Shown: positions 49,997-58,922, numbered from the stretch's first letter. The stretch: 64,000 nt of DNA from Flaviaesturariibacter aridisoli (GCF_004343705.1 NZ_SKFH01000004.1:1-64000), one strand, 5' to 3'. A program made the numbers and translations. Notes: generated by a model from the letters alone, not told the origin.

Positions 49997-50923
49997 TCAC
50001 GAACCCTTCAGTGCTGCCAGCGCATTTACCTTATCGAGGTGCAGCTGTTCCTTCAGTGCATCGAGAGATGTATATTTTTCCTGCGGACGCAGGTAGCTGT
50101 GTACCTCTACGCGAAGCTGTTCTTCGTAAATGTCTTTATTAAAATCAAACAGGTTTATTTCCACGCGCTCCACGACGTCGTTGAGCGTAGGCCGCTTGCC
50201 GATGCTGAGCATACCGCCGATCGTATCCTTGTGAAGCGTAGCCGTAGCTGCGTATACACCTTCGCCGAGACGTATCTTGTCGGAGTCCGTGTAGGAGAGG
50301 TTGGCGGTGGGATAACCGATTGTGCGCCCCAGCTTGTCGCCATGAATGACGGTGCCCTCGAAGGAGAAGCGGTATCCCAGGAGTTCTTCAGCCGCCGCCA
50401 CGTCGCTTTGCTTCAGCGCCTGCCGGATCTTGGTGGAAGAAACGCCGATGGAATGAACAAGCTGCTGCGGTATCTCGATCAGCTGGTAGCCGTAGCGCGC
50501 CTGCAGCGCTTCGAGAAGTTCATAGCCGCCGCTGCGGCCCTTTCCGAAGCGATGGTCGTACCCAATGATCAGTGTATGCGGGTGAAAGCGTCCAACAAGG
50601 AAGTCGCGCACATAAGCATCGGCTTCCTGGGCAGCGAATTCGGCATTGAACGGAACCACCACGAGATGGTCAACCCCGAGCGACTCGAGCAACGCCGCTT
50701 TTTCGGAAAGGGTGGTGATGAGCTCGAGCGAAGCGCCCTGGACGATCTTGCGCGGGTGCGGGTCGAAGGTGATCACGAGGGTTTCGCCACCGCAGCGATC
50801 CGCTGCCTGCCGTTGGGCCCGGAGGATCTCCCGATGTCCCAGGTGCACGCCATCGAACGTGCCGATCGTAACGACCGCATTCCGGAAGGGGGGCAACTGC
50901 TCCAGATCATAATGCACCTGCAT
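49997..50923 (-). CDS. ribF: Bifunctional riboflavin kinase/FAD synthetase
   Basis: 308 residues. The N-terminal FMN adenylyltransferase domain has GTFDGVHLGHREIL (near 22-35) and LIIGYDHRFGKGRSGG. The C-terminal riboflavin kinase domain has GDKLGRTIGYPTANLSY and EVHSYLRPQEKYTS-type end. It makes FMN and then FAD. TAACTTCG, one mismatch from the -7 consensus, lies 5 nt before the ATG. Convergent with holA; the upstream side is a low-complexity spacer shared with purM. Confidence 0.94.
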   Translation of the reverse strand: MQVHYDLEQLPPFRNAVVTIGTFDGVHLGHREILRAQRQAADRCGGETLVITFDPHPRKIVQGASLELITTLSEKAALLESLGVDHLVVVPFNAEFAAQEADAYVRDFLVGRFHPHTLIIGYDHRFGKGRSGGYELLEALQARYGYQLIEIPQQLVHSIGVSSTKIRQALKQSDVAAAEELLGYRFSFEGTVIHGDKLGRTIGYPTANLSYTDSDKIRLGEGVYAATATLHKDTIGGMLSIGKRPTLNDVVERVEINLFDFNKDIYEEQLRVEVHSYLRPQEKYTSLDALKEQLHLDKVNALAALKGS

Positions 50924-50945
50924 GGCCGCGAAGTTAAGTATTGGT

Positions 50946-51063
50946 GTATTAGTCTATTGTTCTATTGGTCTGATAGTAAAACGACGATCGGGTTGACGCC
51001 CGCATAAGCTGTAGTGTGACTTCCTTACCCATAGACCGGTAGACGAATAGACCATTAGTCCAT
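50946..51063. repeat. Low-complexity inverted-repeat spacer upstream of purM
   Basis: TAGTCTATTGTTCTATTGGT (50950-50969) and ATAGACCATTAGTCCATTA near 51046-51064 form imperfect inverted repeats around about 60 bp. It resembles the spacer at 18509-18632. Confidence 0.35.
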
Positions 51064-51071
51064 TACCTTTG
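51064..51071 (+). promoter_or_regulatory. -7 box (TACCTTTG), 4 nt before the purM start
   Basis: TACCTTTG, TGCC, ATG: the same spacer sequence as at pcm. Confidence 0.6.
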
Positions 51072-51075
51072 TGCC

Positions 51076-52242
51076 ATGTCGCTTTATTCGCAACGCGGAG
51101 TTTCCGCACAGAAGGAAGACGTACACGCGGCCACCCGCAACCTCTCGAAAGGCCTGTACCCACGCGCCTTTTGTAAGATCGACCCCGACCTGCTGGGGGG
51201 CGATGCGGACTGGGTTAACGTCATGCACGCCGATGGCGCCGGCACCAAAAGCATCCTGGCTTACCTGTATTGGAAAGAAACCGGTGACCTTTCTGTTTGG
51301 AAAGGCATTGCGCAAGACGCCATCGTGATGAACCTCGACGATATGATCTGCACCGGCATCTACGACCGGATGCTCTATTCTTCCTCCATCGACCGCAACA
51401 AGAACCGCATACCCGGCGAGGTGCTGACGGCCCTGATCGAGGGCACGCAGGAGTTTCTGGATGGTATGGCGGCCCTCGGCGTACACATTGCCTTCCTGGG
51501 TGGCGAGACCGCCGACGTGGGCGATGCGGTGCGCACCGTTACCGTCAACGGCACGATGGCCGCCCGCTGGCGGCGCCATGCCCTCATCACCAACGAGCGA
51601 ATCGCCCCTGGACAGGTCATCGTAGGTCTCGCCAGCCATGGCCAGGCCACTTATGAAACCGGGTACAACAGCGGCATCGGTTCCAACGGCCTTACCAGCG
51701 CGCGCCACGACGTGCTGCACAAGCATTATAAAACCTTCCCCGAAACCTTCGATGAAACCCTTTCCGAAGAAGTCATTTACATCGGCAAGCACCGGTTGAC
51801 CGATTCGATCGATGCGGCTGGTGCGCTGCGATCGGTAGGAGGGTTGTTGCTTTCGCCCACGCGCACATTCGCGCCGGTGGTACGCACACTTATCGAAGCG
51901 CATTTTGAAGACATATATGGCATCATCCACTGCAGCGGTGGCGGCCAGACAAAGTGCTTTAAATACATGCCCGACGGGCTGCGGGTGGTGAAGGACAACC
52001 TGCCCGCGCCCCCGGAAATCTTCCGGCTCATCCAGACATCCAGCGGCGCCGACAACCGCGAGATGTACCAGGTGTTCAACATGGGCACGCGGTTGGAGGT
52101 GTATACCAATGAGCGCGTGGCGGTAGCCCTGGTGGCCATTGCCCGGCACTACGGGATCGACGCCCAGGTGATCGGCCGCACCGAAGAATCTGTTAAAAAA
52201 GAACTGGTGCTGCAGGTTGCCGGCACCGAAATTCGTTATTGA
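51076..52242 (+). CDS. purM: Phosphoribosylformylglycinamidine cyclo-ligase (AIR synthase)
   Basis: 388 residues, the longer Bacteroidota form of PurM. Motifs of the PurM fold are MHADGAGTKSILAYLYWK, MNLDDMICTGI, FLGGETADVGDAVRT, and IIHCSGGGQTKCFKY; the catalytic Lys lies in GAGTK. It closes FGAM to AIR with ATP, step 5 of de novo purine synthesis. The -7 box ends 4 nt before the ATG, predicting a leaderless message. An FtsE-like ABC gene follows by 21 bp, so the two may share a transcript. Confidence 0.94.
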   Translation: MSLYSQRGVSAQKEDVHAATRNLSKGLYPRAFCKIDPDLLGGDADWVNVMHADGAGTKSILAYLYWKETGDLSVWKGIAQDAIVMNLDDMICTGIYDRMLYSSSIDRNKNRIPGEVLTALIEGTQEFLDGMAALGVHIAFLGGETADVGDAVRTVTVNGTMAARWRRHALITNERIAPGQVIVGLASHGQATYETGYNSGIGSNGLTSARHDVLHKHYKTFPETFDETLSEEVIYIGKHRLTDSIDAAGALRSVGGLLLSPTRTFAPVVRTLIEAHFEDIYGIIHCSGGGQTKCFKYMPDGLRVVKDNLPAPPEIFRLIQTSSGADNREMYQVFNMGTRLEVYTNERVAVALVAIARHYGIDAQVIGRTEESVKKELVLQVAGTEIRY

Positions 52243-52263
52243 TTACCTTTCCAAAAATCAGCT

Positions 52264-52953
52264 ATGCCGGAATCCATCATCGAGCTCAGGAACGTGAATA
52301 TTTACCAGGGCGACAGCCAGGTGCTGCGCGACGTGAACATTACAGTGAACCGTGGTGAATTCGTTTACCTTGTCGGCAAGACCGGCACCGGTAAGTCGAG
52401 CCTTCTTAAAACGCTTTACGGCGAATTGGCCCTCCGCGAAGGCGAAGGCACAGTGAACGGGTACGATCTCCGTAAGCTCGACTGGAAAAAGGTACCCTTC
52501 CTGCGCCGCAGCCTGGGTGTGGTGTTCCAGGACTTCCAGTTGCTCACCGACCGCAATGTGAATGAAAACCTCAAGTTCGTGCTGAAGGCAACCGGCTGGA
52601 AGGACGAAAAGCTGATGGATGAGAAGATCGCGGATGTGCTCGACAAAGTGGGCCTGAAATCGAAGGGCTTCAAGATGCCTTTCGAGATGTCGGGTGGCGA
52701 GCAGCAACGCGTGGATGTGGCACGGGCCCTGCTCAATTCCCCCAAGCTGATCCTCGCCGATGAGCCCACCGGCAACCTCGACCCTGAGACTTCCGACGAG
52801 ATCATGCAACTGCTGTTTCACATCTCGCGCGACTACGGCACGACGATCGTGATGGCCACGCACGATTATATTGTGATCAACAAGTTCCCGGCGCGGATGC
52901 TCCGCACGGAGCACGGCGGCGTTATCGACAATGCGTCTATAGCCATACATTAA
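52264..52953 (+). CDS. ftsE: Cell-division ATP-binding protein FtsE-like
   Basis: 229 residues. Walker A GKTGTGKSS (near 38-46), Q-loop in VVFQDFQLLTDRNV, signature MSGGEQQRVDVARALLN, Walker B LILADEPTGNLD, and H-loop ATHDYIVI. The sequence fits the FtsE/LolD group. FtsE works with the membrane protein FtsX to control cell-wall hydrolases at division. No ftsX is adjacent, so the partner is elsewhere or this is a related LolD-type paralogue. The 3' end overlaps the convergent glycosyltransferase gene by 17 bp. Confidence 0.85.
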   Translation: MPESIIELRNVNIYQGDSQVLRDVNITVNRGEFVYLVGKTGTGKSSLLKTLYGELALREGEGTVNGYDLRKLDWKKVPFLRRSLGVVFQDFQLLTDRNVNENLKFVLKATGWKDEKLMDEKIADVLDKVGLKSKGFKMPFEMSGGEQQRVDVARALLNSPKLILADEPTGNLDPETSDEIMQLLFHISRDYGTTIVMATHDYIVINKFPARMLRTEHGGVIDNASIAIH

Positions 52954-54052
52954 GCTGCGCGGCATTGTGCCGGTTGGAATACACCGCTGCAACCTGCCGG
53001 CGCCGCTCCCGTATTTCTTCAGTAAACGGCTCCTCCCACAAGGTCTCCACCGCCGCGCGGAACTCAGCTGGAGTTTCGGCCAGCGCCACAGCGCCCGCGA
53101 AGGCCGTTCCGGCAATTCCCGCCACATTGGTCAGGCAATGGCGCCCGCTGAAAAGCGCGTGCAGTAGCTTGAGCTTAAGTCCCGTGGTATTGAACGAAGG
53201 CAGCACATGCACATGCGCGTCGCGCACCAGTGCTTCCATCTCTGCTTCAGAAGGGCCGTCAATGATGCGGATTTGCGGATGGCCCGCAGCCGCTTCCCGC
53301 AACAGCGCCGGCGCGCCCTTTCCGGCAATCACAAAAGGAATGTTGCTGCCCGCAAATACATGTTGAATAAGCCACAGCGCCGCCTCCCGGTTTTCGGAAA
53401 CCTCCAGGTTGCCCTGGTACAGGCAAAATGAGCCGCGCCCGGGAGCCCCGGTAAGTTCCTGCCAGGGTGTGAAGGAAGGAATGAAGGGTAGGCTGGTAAA
53501 TCCGTAGCGTTCCTGCAACTGCGCAATGTCGGTATGCGACACGCAGGCCATCGGCAGGTCTTTTGGCAGCGATGCCTGGAAGGAGTGAAGCAGCCGGCTT
53601 TCGACGCGGTAGTAAGCCCGCTTCCAGAAATTCTTTTCATTGGCTGCGAGCCCTTCGTAATAAGCCGCTTCATCGTTGTGCATCCGCAACAACACTTTCC
53701 GCGTACCGTAGAAATGCGGTAGAAGGCCGGCACAATGTACGCCTTCAAGCAGCACCGGCGCATCATCTGCCTGCAGCCGCCGCAGCAGCTCCAGGTTGTT
53801 GCGCGAGCCGGTGATGTACGGCTGCTTTTCCCACAGGCTGGCGAAAAAACGCTTACGCTCATACCGGTGTATTTCGGTGCAAAATGGCTCCAGGCCGGCA
53901 ACGCCGCGTCCCGCGCGGTAATCAAAATAGTGCAGGATGATCGTGCGTCCGCTTTCAGCCAGCGCCCTTGCCTTGTAAAACATGTCGATGGCCCCGCCGT
54001 AATTGGGCGGCGCGGGTGCGTCGAGGCAAACGAGGTGCAGCTTACCGGCCAC
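52937..54052 (-). CDS. Glycosyltransferase (GT4-like)
   Basis: 371 residues with the two-Rossmann GT-B plan. The N-terminus has KLHLVCLDAPAPPNYGGAID, where the glycine-rich loop binds the acceptor side. The C-terminal nucleotide-sugar half has FVIAGKGAPALLREAAAGHP and HVHVLPSFNTTGLKLKLLHA, with the GLKLKLLHALF segment in place of the common EXXXXXXXE. Donor and acceptor unknown. Its start overlaps the stop of the next gene upstream by 11 bp, and its 3' end overlaps ftsE by 17 bp. Part of a three-gene leftward glycan cluster. Confidence 0.85.
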   Translation of the reverse strand: MAGKLHLVCLDAPAPPNYGGAIDMFYKARALAESGRTIILHYFDYRAGRGVAGLEPFCTEIHRYERKRFFASLWEKQPYITGSRNNLELLRRLQADDAPVLLEGVHCAGLLPHFYGTRKVLLRMHNDEAAYYEGLAANEKNFWKRAYYRVESRLLHSFQASLPKDLPMACVSHTDIAQLQERYGFTSLPFIPSFTPWQELTGAPGRGSFCLYQGNLEVSENREAALWLIQHVFAGSNIPFVIAGKGAPALLREAAAGHPQIRIIDGPSEAEMEALVRDAHVHVLPSFNTTGLKLKLLHALFSGRHCLTNVAGIAGTAFAGAVALAETPAEFRAAVETLWEEPFTEEIRERRRQVAAVYSNRHNAAQLNVWL

Positions 54053-55142
54053 GTTGAAATGCTTTGGCGTAAAGATCCAGCAATACGGGCGACTCCGCGT
54101 CCCAATGCCAGTGTTCGCGGGCCTTCAACGCATTTTGGGCCAGCCGTTCATACAGTGTCGCATCCGACAATAAGCGGTTCACCGCGGCCGCGATGGCAGC
54201 GGGCGTTAGCTCTGTTACGAGAAGCGCCACTTCGTATTGCTCGTTCAGCCGACGGTATTGCGGGTAGTCATTGGTCACCAGCGGAATACCGGCCTGCACA
54301 TAATCGAAATACTTGTTTGGGAGGCAATAAAGCTGGTTGAGCCCCACGTTCTCGGTGAAGTTGATCCCGATGGTAGCGCCCTCTGTAAAGGCGCCCAACT
54401 CCTCCGGCGGCAGCATGCCGCGCAGGTCGATCTTGTCTTCAACGTTCCACGCGCGAATCAATCCCCGTAATTGCTGCATGAAGTTGCCGTCGCCGCAAAC
54501 GACCAGAGGCAGGGGCACATCGCGCCAGGCCGGCACGATGGCTTCGAATCCACGGGCCTCGTTCACCGCGCCCTGGTAAAGCACATACTTGCGTTCCCCA
54601 ACAGACCGTGGCGGTGTTTTCCTGGGCCGGGGCATATTCCGCACAACGGCAAAGCGCCGGCCATAGCGCTCTTCAAAGATTTGCGCGATTTCTTCACCAA
54701 CGGTGTAGCCGTAGTCCATCCGGCGCACCGCGAAGCGTTCAATACGCAGCCAGGCGCGTTGTACAGCGGGACGGCTGCGTACTTCCTTCATCTCGGTAAA
54801 AAGCTCGTGCGCATCGTAGAATTTCACGGCACCCTTACAACCGGCAACCAAAAAGGCCGGGAGCACTGTGTCGAGATCGGCCGCGCAAACGGCATCAAAG
54901 CCCCGGAACAGGAGGAAGAAAAAAAGCCGCAGGTTGTATTCGGCATAAAACAGCGGCCCTTTGTTGAACAGGCAGCGCAGGCGCTTCTGCGTATAAGGCT
55001 TGCTGTTTAATGGTCTTGAATGGGACAGGCGCCTTCCGACAAGCGTCACGGCGTATCCGGCCTCCGCCAGGGTACTGCTGATGCGCTGCATGCGCTGGTC
55101 GTAAGTGAGGTCATTGGTTACGGTCAGGATCAGGCGCTTCAT
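54042..55142 (-). CDS. Glycosyltransferase (GT4-like)
   Basis: 366 residues, GT-B type. The N-terminus LILTVTNDLTYDQRMQRI with YAVTLVGRRL is a common opening in Bacteroidota GT4 enzymes. The central DAVCAADLDTVLPAFLVAG follows, and the donor half has KYVLYQGAVNEARGFEAIV, LVVCGDGNFMQQLRGL and IGINFTENVGLNQLYCLPNK. It transfers a sugar from a nucleotide donor, probably to a lipid-linked or polysaccharide acceptor; details unknown. Overlaps its upstream neighbour by 4 bp (ATGA) and its downstream neighbour by 11 bp, so the cluster is tightly coupled. Confidence 0.88.
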   Translation of the reverse strand: MKRLILTVTNDLTYDQRMQRISSTLAEAGYAVTLVGRRLSHSRPLNSKPYTQKRLRCLFNKGPLFYAEYNLRLFFFLLFRGFDAVCAADLDTVLPAFLVAGCKGAVKFYDAHELFTEMKEVRSRPAVQRAWLRIERFAVRRMDYGYTVGEEIAQIFEERYGRRFAVVRNMPRPRKTPPRSVGERKYVLYQGAVNEARGFEAIVPAWRDVPLPLVVCGDGNFMQQLRGLIRAWNVEDKIDLRGMLPPEELGAFTEGATIGINFTENVGLNQLYCLPNKYFDYVQAGIPLVTNDYPQYRRLNEQYEVALLVTELTPAAIAAAVNRLLSDATLYERLAQNALKAREHWHWDAESPVLLDLYAKAFQRGR

Positions 55143-56011
55143 GCCTCGCTAGCTTGGAGTCGGGTGTAAATTCGGTCAATGAACTCCACCACGCGTAACG
55201 CACGGAATGCATCGAGCCTGCCATCGGCGGCCCCATCCAATACAGAAGGAAGGCGGTCGGCCAGGCACTTCGAAAGGCCCGGATCGTTCATTGCAATACC
55301 GGTCGGCTCAACGCTGGTAACCTTCAGCTTGTCCTGCTCGAATATGCCGCGAACGACCAGTGATCCGTGCTCGCCTTCGAGCGTTACTGAAAAGCCGGAA
55401 TGGTTCGCTTCCGCCTGCGCACCGACGGTCCAATCGAGGAACGCGGTACCGCCGCTTTCCAGTGCAAACTGCGCGTGTCCACTTAGCTCGAGGGCATCGG
55501 CATCGGCGCTTCGCTCGAGGTTTCCGCTCACTGATTCGATGGGTCCGAGAACGGTGGTCAAAGCTTCGGCTAGCGGGTAGAAAAGGCCGTACAGATGGCC
55601 ACCGTCGGGAAACCGGTTGCCGCCCGGAATATTCGTAGTCCGTGCCCAGGCATGAACGCTGCGCAGAGTGCCCAGCTCGCGCGCCGCCTGCCGCCAGAAG
55701 CGGCTGCAGTGGTTGATCACCAGCAGCTTGCGGCCGGTATACTTGGCCGTTTCCAGGATCTGCCAGGCCGCCGAGGAAGTGAGGCAAAGCGGCGCGTTGC
55801 AAACTACGTCCCGCCCGGCCTGCAGCGCCTTGATGGCGTACTCGGCATGCCATCCCGTGCGGGTATGGAGCCAAACAAGCGGCGCTTCGGATGCGGCGAG
55901 CAGTTCGTCGATATGCGCAAACGAAGACGGCGCGTCGCCTGCCGCTACGGCAAACGCATCACGGGTATCGTCGGGCATCGGAAGGTCCTGGACAAGAGCA
56001 ATTCGGTACAT
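55139..56011 (-). CDS. Gfo/Idh/MocA-family oxidoreductase
   Basis: 290 residues, slightly short for the family. The N-terminal Rossmann part carries the conserved GRDVVCNAPLCLTSSAAWQ, the substitute for EKP in classical members (here NAP), and LLVINHCSRFWRQAARELG. The C-terminal beta-domain has GGHLYGLFYPLAEALTTVLG with the His often used in catalysis. It likely oxidises or reduces a sugar or nucleotide sugar made for the glycosyltransferases that follow. The glycine-rich start of the Rossmann fold is weak, and EKP is replaced, so cofactor use is uncertain. The -7 box ends 4 nt before the ATG. Confidence 0.8.
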   Translation of the reverse strand: MYRIALVQDLPMPDDTRDAFAVAAGDAPSSFAHIDELLAASEAPLVWLHTRTGWHAEYAIKALQAGRDVVCNAPLCLTSSAAWQILETAKYTGRKLLVINHCSRFWRQAARELGTLRSVHAWARTTNIPGGNRFPDGGHLYGLFYPLAEALTTVLGPIESVSGNLERSADADALELSGHAQFALESGGTAFLDWTVGAQAEANHSGFSVTLEGEHGSLVVRGIFEQDKLKVTSVEPTGIAMNDPGLSKCLADRLPSVLDGAADGRLDAFRALRVVEFIDRIYTRLQASEA

Positions 56012-56015
56012 GCTT

Positions 56016-56023
56016 CAAAAATA
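56016..56023 (-). promoter_or_regulatory. -7 box (TATTTTTG), 4 nt before the glycan-cluster start
   Basis: Minus strand TATTTTTG, AAGC, ATG. It drives the three-gene glycan operon. Confidence 0.6.
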
Positions 56024-56038
56024 GTCCTTCCCGGCATG

Positions 56039-56067
56039 AAAAACCCCGGCGCGGGGCCGGGGTTTTT
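56039..56067 (-). terminator. Terminator of the beta-barrel receptor gene
   Basis: AAACCCCGGC (56041-56050) pairs with GCCGGGGTTT (56056-56065), flanked by A and T runs. Confidence 0.8.
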
Positions 56068-56088
56068 GGAAGGTGCAATCAGGGACAG

Positions 56089-58680
56089 TTACATACCTAC
56101 GCCCGTGTCTACGCCGGCATCTTCCTGGCGCGTGTTCTTGCGCTTGAAGAGCGTCGCGTCCATCTTACCGAAGCGGTAGTTGAAGTTGAGGCGGAACACC
56201 TGCGGGTCGCGGCGACGCAGCACGTCCTGCACAAAGCCGATCGACTCGGTGTGGGCATCGTACTTGCGCGTGCGGAGAATATCATTGACGTTGAGCGAAA
56301 GCGATGCTTTACGCTCCTTTAGGAACTCGAAGCGAAGCGCGGCATCCACACCGAAGTTGGGGCGGATGTAGCCCTGGGCCGCGGAACCACCGCCACCCAT
56401 CATGCCACCAAAACCGCCGCGGCCACCGCCACCGCCATTGGAGCCACCCGGAGCGGAGATGATCTTCGACGTGTAATCGCCCGATAGCTGCAGGCTGAAG
56501 TTCTTCGGCAGCTTGAACTGGTTGTTGACCTTGGCGAAATAGCTGACGAAGGGATCCTGCGAAGGCTGGTTCACCACCTCGATCTTCGAGGTAAACAGGT
56601 TCAGGTTCGTGGTCAGGTCCCACCACTTCGTCACTTTGTTGCGCGACACGAGCTCGAGGCCCGATACCCAGCTGCGGTTGGCGTTAATGAACGTGTTGAC
56701 GTACACATCGCGCTTTAGGAACGTATCCGGCTCGATCTGCTGAAAGCGGGTGATGAGATCGTTTGTGTTCTTGAAGTAAGCAGAGGCAATAATATTATCG
56801 CGGTTCTTGAACGTGTGTGCGAAGGAAAGTTCGAGCGAGTTGGTAAACTCGGGCACCAGCGCCGGGTTGCCGCGGCTGATATTGAGCGAGTCGCTGTAAT
56901 CCGTGTAGGGGAAAAGCTGGAAGAAGTTGGGACGGTTGATCCGGCGGCTGTAGTTCAGCTGCAGGTCGCTGAAGTCGGTCAGCTTCTGGCTCAGGAACAG
57001 GCTCGGGAAGAGGCTCACGGGAAACTCGGTGCGGAACGACTGCTTGCGGTTCAGCACCCCTTCGTTGGTGGAGCTTTCGGCACGCAGGCCAAGCTGGTAG
57101 CCGAAGGATTTTACTTTACCTGAATACGTACCGTAGGCAGCAAAAATGCGCTCCTGGTTCGTGTAATACGTTCCGGTGGTTTTGCCGCTGAGCGTGTAAG
57201 CAATGTCGCTCACGATGTCACGCACCTGCACCCGGGCGCCGGCTTCGATCTTGGAAGTAGCGGTGAGCGGGTTGGCATAGTCAGTCTGGAACACCACCGT
57301 TTGGTTGGAGCCCGAGATGTTCTGCACCTGCGTGTAGGCGCCGAGGTTTTGGTAGTCGGGCGACAGGCGGATATTCTGCGAGTTGATCACGCTTTCATTC
57401 TCGTTGTGGCCTTTATTGTAGTTGACGTCGGCGGTCCACTCATGGCCGGCCTTGGGGAAGTTGTGCTTGAAGCTCAGCTGGGCGCCCATATTCCGGAAGC
57501 GGTTCACGCCTTCAGTGAAGCGCGGCGTGGACAGCACCGTGTCGGCCTGACCGGCCTTGCGGAGGATCGTATTAATACGGGTTTCAGTTTCGGGGTCCAT
57601 ACCGCCGCGGGCACCGCTGATGCTGGCCGAAATGGTGTTGCGGTTGTTGAGGAAGTAGTCGAGACCGGCACGGCCGAAGCCGAAAGCGCCGCGCATCGTG
57701 CTGCTGTCCTGCTGGCTGAGCAGCGACTGGAAGCCGGCACCCGTAGTGCTGCGCTCGGTTTCACCCGAAGCGATCGACTTGCGCTGGTTGACGTTTGCGC
57801 TTGCGAACACATTTACCTTATTCTGACGCACGTTGATGTCGGCGCCGCCGCCAAATCGGCCACGAGAGTCGACCGAGGCACGCACGTTGCCGGCGTAGCC
57901 CACGCGCTTGTTTTTCTTCAGTACGATGTTGAGGATGCCCGCGGTACCGCCCGAGGCATCGAACTTGGCCGACGGGTTGGTGATGATCTCAATGCTTTCG
58001 ATCGCATCGGCAGGAATCTGCTCGAGGGTCAGGTTCGTGGGGCGGCCGTCCACGAATATCTGGGGCGCGTTGTTGCGGAGGGTGACGTTACCGTCTACAT
58101 CCACGGCCACGGAAGGCACGTTGCGCATCACGTCTACAGCGGTGCCGCCGGCCGAGGTAATGTTACGGTCTACGTTAAACACCTTGCGGTCGATGCCGAG
58201 GGTGAGCTGCGGGCGCTGCGCGGTCACGGTGACGTTGGCAAGCTCCTGCTGATCTACCTGCAGCTTGATGTTGCCGAGGTCTTTATCAATAGCGTTGATG
58301 AAGGCGTTGGGGTCGTTGCTGCCCTGGGGCCGCTCGAATTGCACACGTTGCTCGAGCTTTTTATAGCCGATGCCGGTAACACGAAGCGTGTACTGGCCGA
58401 ACACCGGCACGTTCTCGATGCTGAAGTCGCCGTTGGCGGCCGTCAGCTGTCCGCCGACCACAGCTTCCTTGCGTTGCTTCGTCACGGAGTCCATGCGCAT
58501 GGTGACCAGCACCACGGAAGCGGCTTCCACGCCTTTGTTCGACGCGTCGACCACGCGACCGTAAAAGCGGCCGTTGGCCATATTGGCGCGGCCGCCGCCG
58601 GTTCCCGCCCCAACGGGCCGGTTTTGGGCCATGGCGGCAATGCTGAGGAGGAAAAGGGACAGAAGAGTAATGAGTCTCAT
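56089..58680 (-). CDS. Outer-membrane beta-barrel / TonB-receptor-like protein
   Basis: 863 residues. Signal peptide (MRLITLLSLFLLSIAAMAQN), then a Gly-rich linker (GAGTGGGRANMANGR) and a CarboxypepD_reg-like domain. The plug follows (VDVMRNVPSVAVDVDGNVTL, IEIITNPSAKFDASGGTAG). The rest is a large barrel of the OMP_b-brl_3 type. A Gly-rich loop occurs near residues 745-770 (GGSNGGGGGRGGFGGMMGGG), likely surface-exposed. The C-terminal tail after the barrel (KKNTRQEDAGVDTGVGM) does not end in Phe, unlike classic receptors. Ligand unknown. A TATTTTTG box lies 24 nt upstream. Confidence 0.87.
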   Translation of the reverse strand: MRLITLLSLFLLSIAAMAQNRPVGAGTGGGRANMANGRFYGRVVDASNKGVEAASVVLVTMRMDSVTKQRKEAVVGGQLTAANGDFSIENVPVFGQYTLRVTGIGYKKLEQRVQFERPQGSNDPNAFINAIDKDLGNIKLQVDQQELANVTVTAQRPQLTLGIDRKVFNVDRNITSAGGTAVDVMRNVPSVAVDVDGNVTLRNNAPQIFVDGRPTNLTLEQIPADAIESIEIITNPSAKFDASGGTAGILNIVLKKNKRVGYAGNVRASVDSRGRFGGGADINVRQNKVNVFASANVNQRKSIASGETERSTTGAGFQSLLSQQDSSTMRGAFGFGRAGLDYFLNNRNTISASISGARGGMDPETETRINTILRKAGQADTVLSTPRFTEGVNRFRNMGAQLSFKHNFPKAGHEWTADVNYNKGHNENESVINSQNIRLSPDYQNLGAYTQVQNISGSNQTVVFQTDYANPLTATSKIEAGARVQVRDIVSDIAYTLSGKTTGTYYTNQERIFAAYGTYSGKVKSFGYQLGLRAESSTNEGVLNRKQSFRTEFPVSLFPSLFLSQKLTDFSDLQLNYSRRINRPNFFQLFPYTDYSDSLNISRGNPALVPEFTNSLELSFAHTFKNRDNIIASAYFKNTNDLITRFQQIEPDTFLKRDVYVNTFINANRSWVSGLELVSRNKVTKWWDLTTNLNLFTSKIEVVNQPSQDPFVSYFAKVNNQFKLPKNFSLQLSGDYTSKIISAPGGSNGGGGGRGGFGGMMGGGGSAAQGYIRPNFGVDAALRFEFLKERKASLSLNVNDILRTRKYDAHTESIGFVQDVLRRRDPQVFRLNFNYRFGKMDATLFKRKNTRQEDAGVDTGVGM

Positions 58681-58704
58681 GATGTGCTATTCGGATTGAA
58701 GGCG

Positions 58705-58712
58705 CAAAAATA
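58705..58712 (-). promoter_or_regulatory. -7 box (TATTTTTG) for the beta-barrel receptor
   Basis: Exact TAnnTTTG match 24 nt before the ATG at 58680. Confidence 0.5.
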
Positions 58713-58810
58713 GCCGGAAGAGCCCGGCCAGAGGGGATTTGTTAACTATTATTAACTATCGGATACCGGGGTGGCGGCCCTGCTTTATGAGCGGCAAGGG
58801 CAAAAGAAAA

Positions 58811-58827
58811 CCCCCGCGTTGCGGGGG
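58811..58827 (-). terminator. Terminator after tRNA-His
   Basis: CCCCCGC pairs with GCGGGGG around GTT. The minus strand continues TTTTCTTTT. Confidence 0.75.
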
Positions 58828-58831
58828 CGTT

Positions 58832-58909
58832 TGGGGTGGCTAACCGGGCTCGAACCGGCGACCTTCGGAATCACAATCCGACGCTCTAACCAACTGAGCT
58901 ATAACCACC
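58832..58909 (-). tRNA. tRNA-His(GUG)
   Basis: The minus strand folds as tRNA-His. Anticodon loop TTGTGAT gives GUG. It has an extra 5' G (position -1) opposite C73, a hallmark of tRNA-His. The T-loop is GGTTCGAGCC. The CCA end is encoded (58832-58834). A complete promoter lies 14 nt upstream. Confidence 0.95.
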
Positions 58910-58922
58910 GTCTTGCGGGATG

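Noticed and set aside
57301-58713. 470-codon frame antisense to the beta-barrel receptor; similar long antisense frames opposite miaB and the S8 protease
   Set aside because: Long mirror frames arise from GC-rich codon use; they show Ala/Val/His/Gly-rich sequence without domains.
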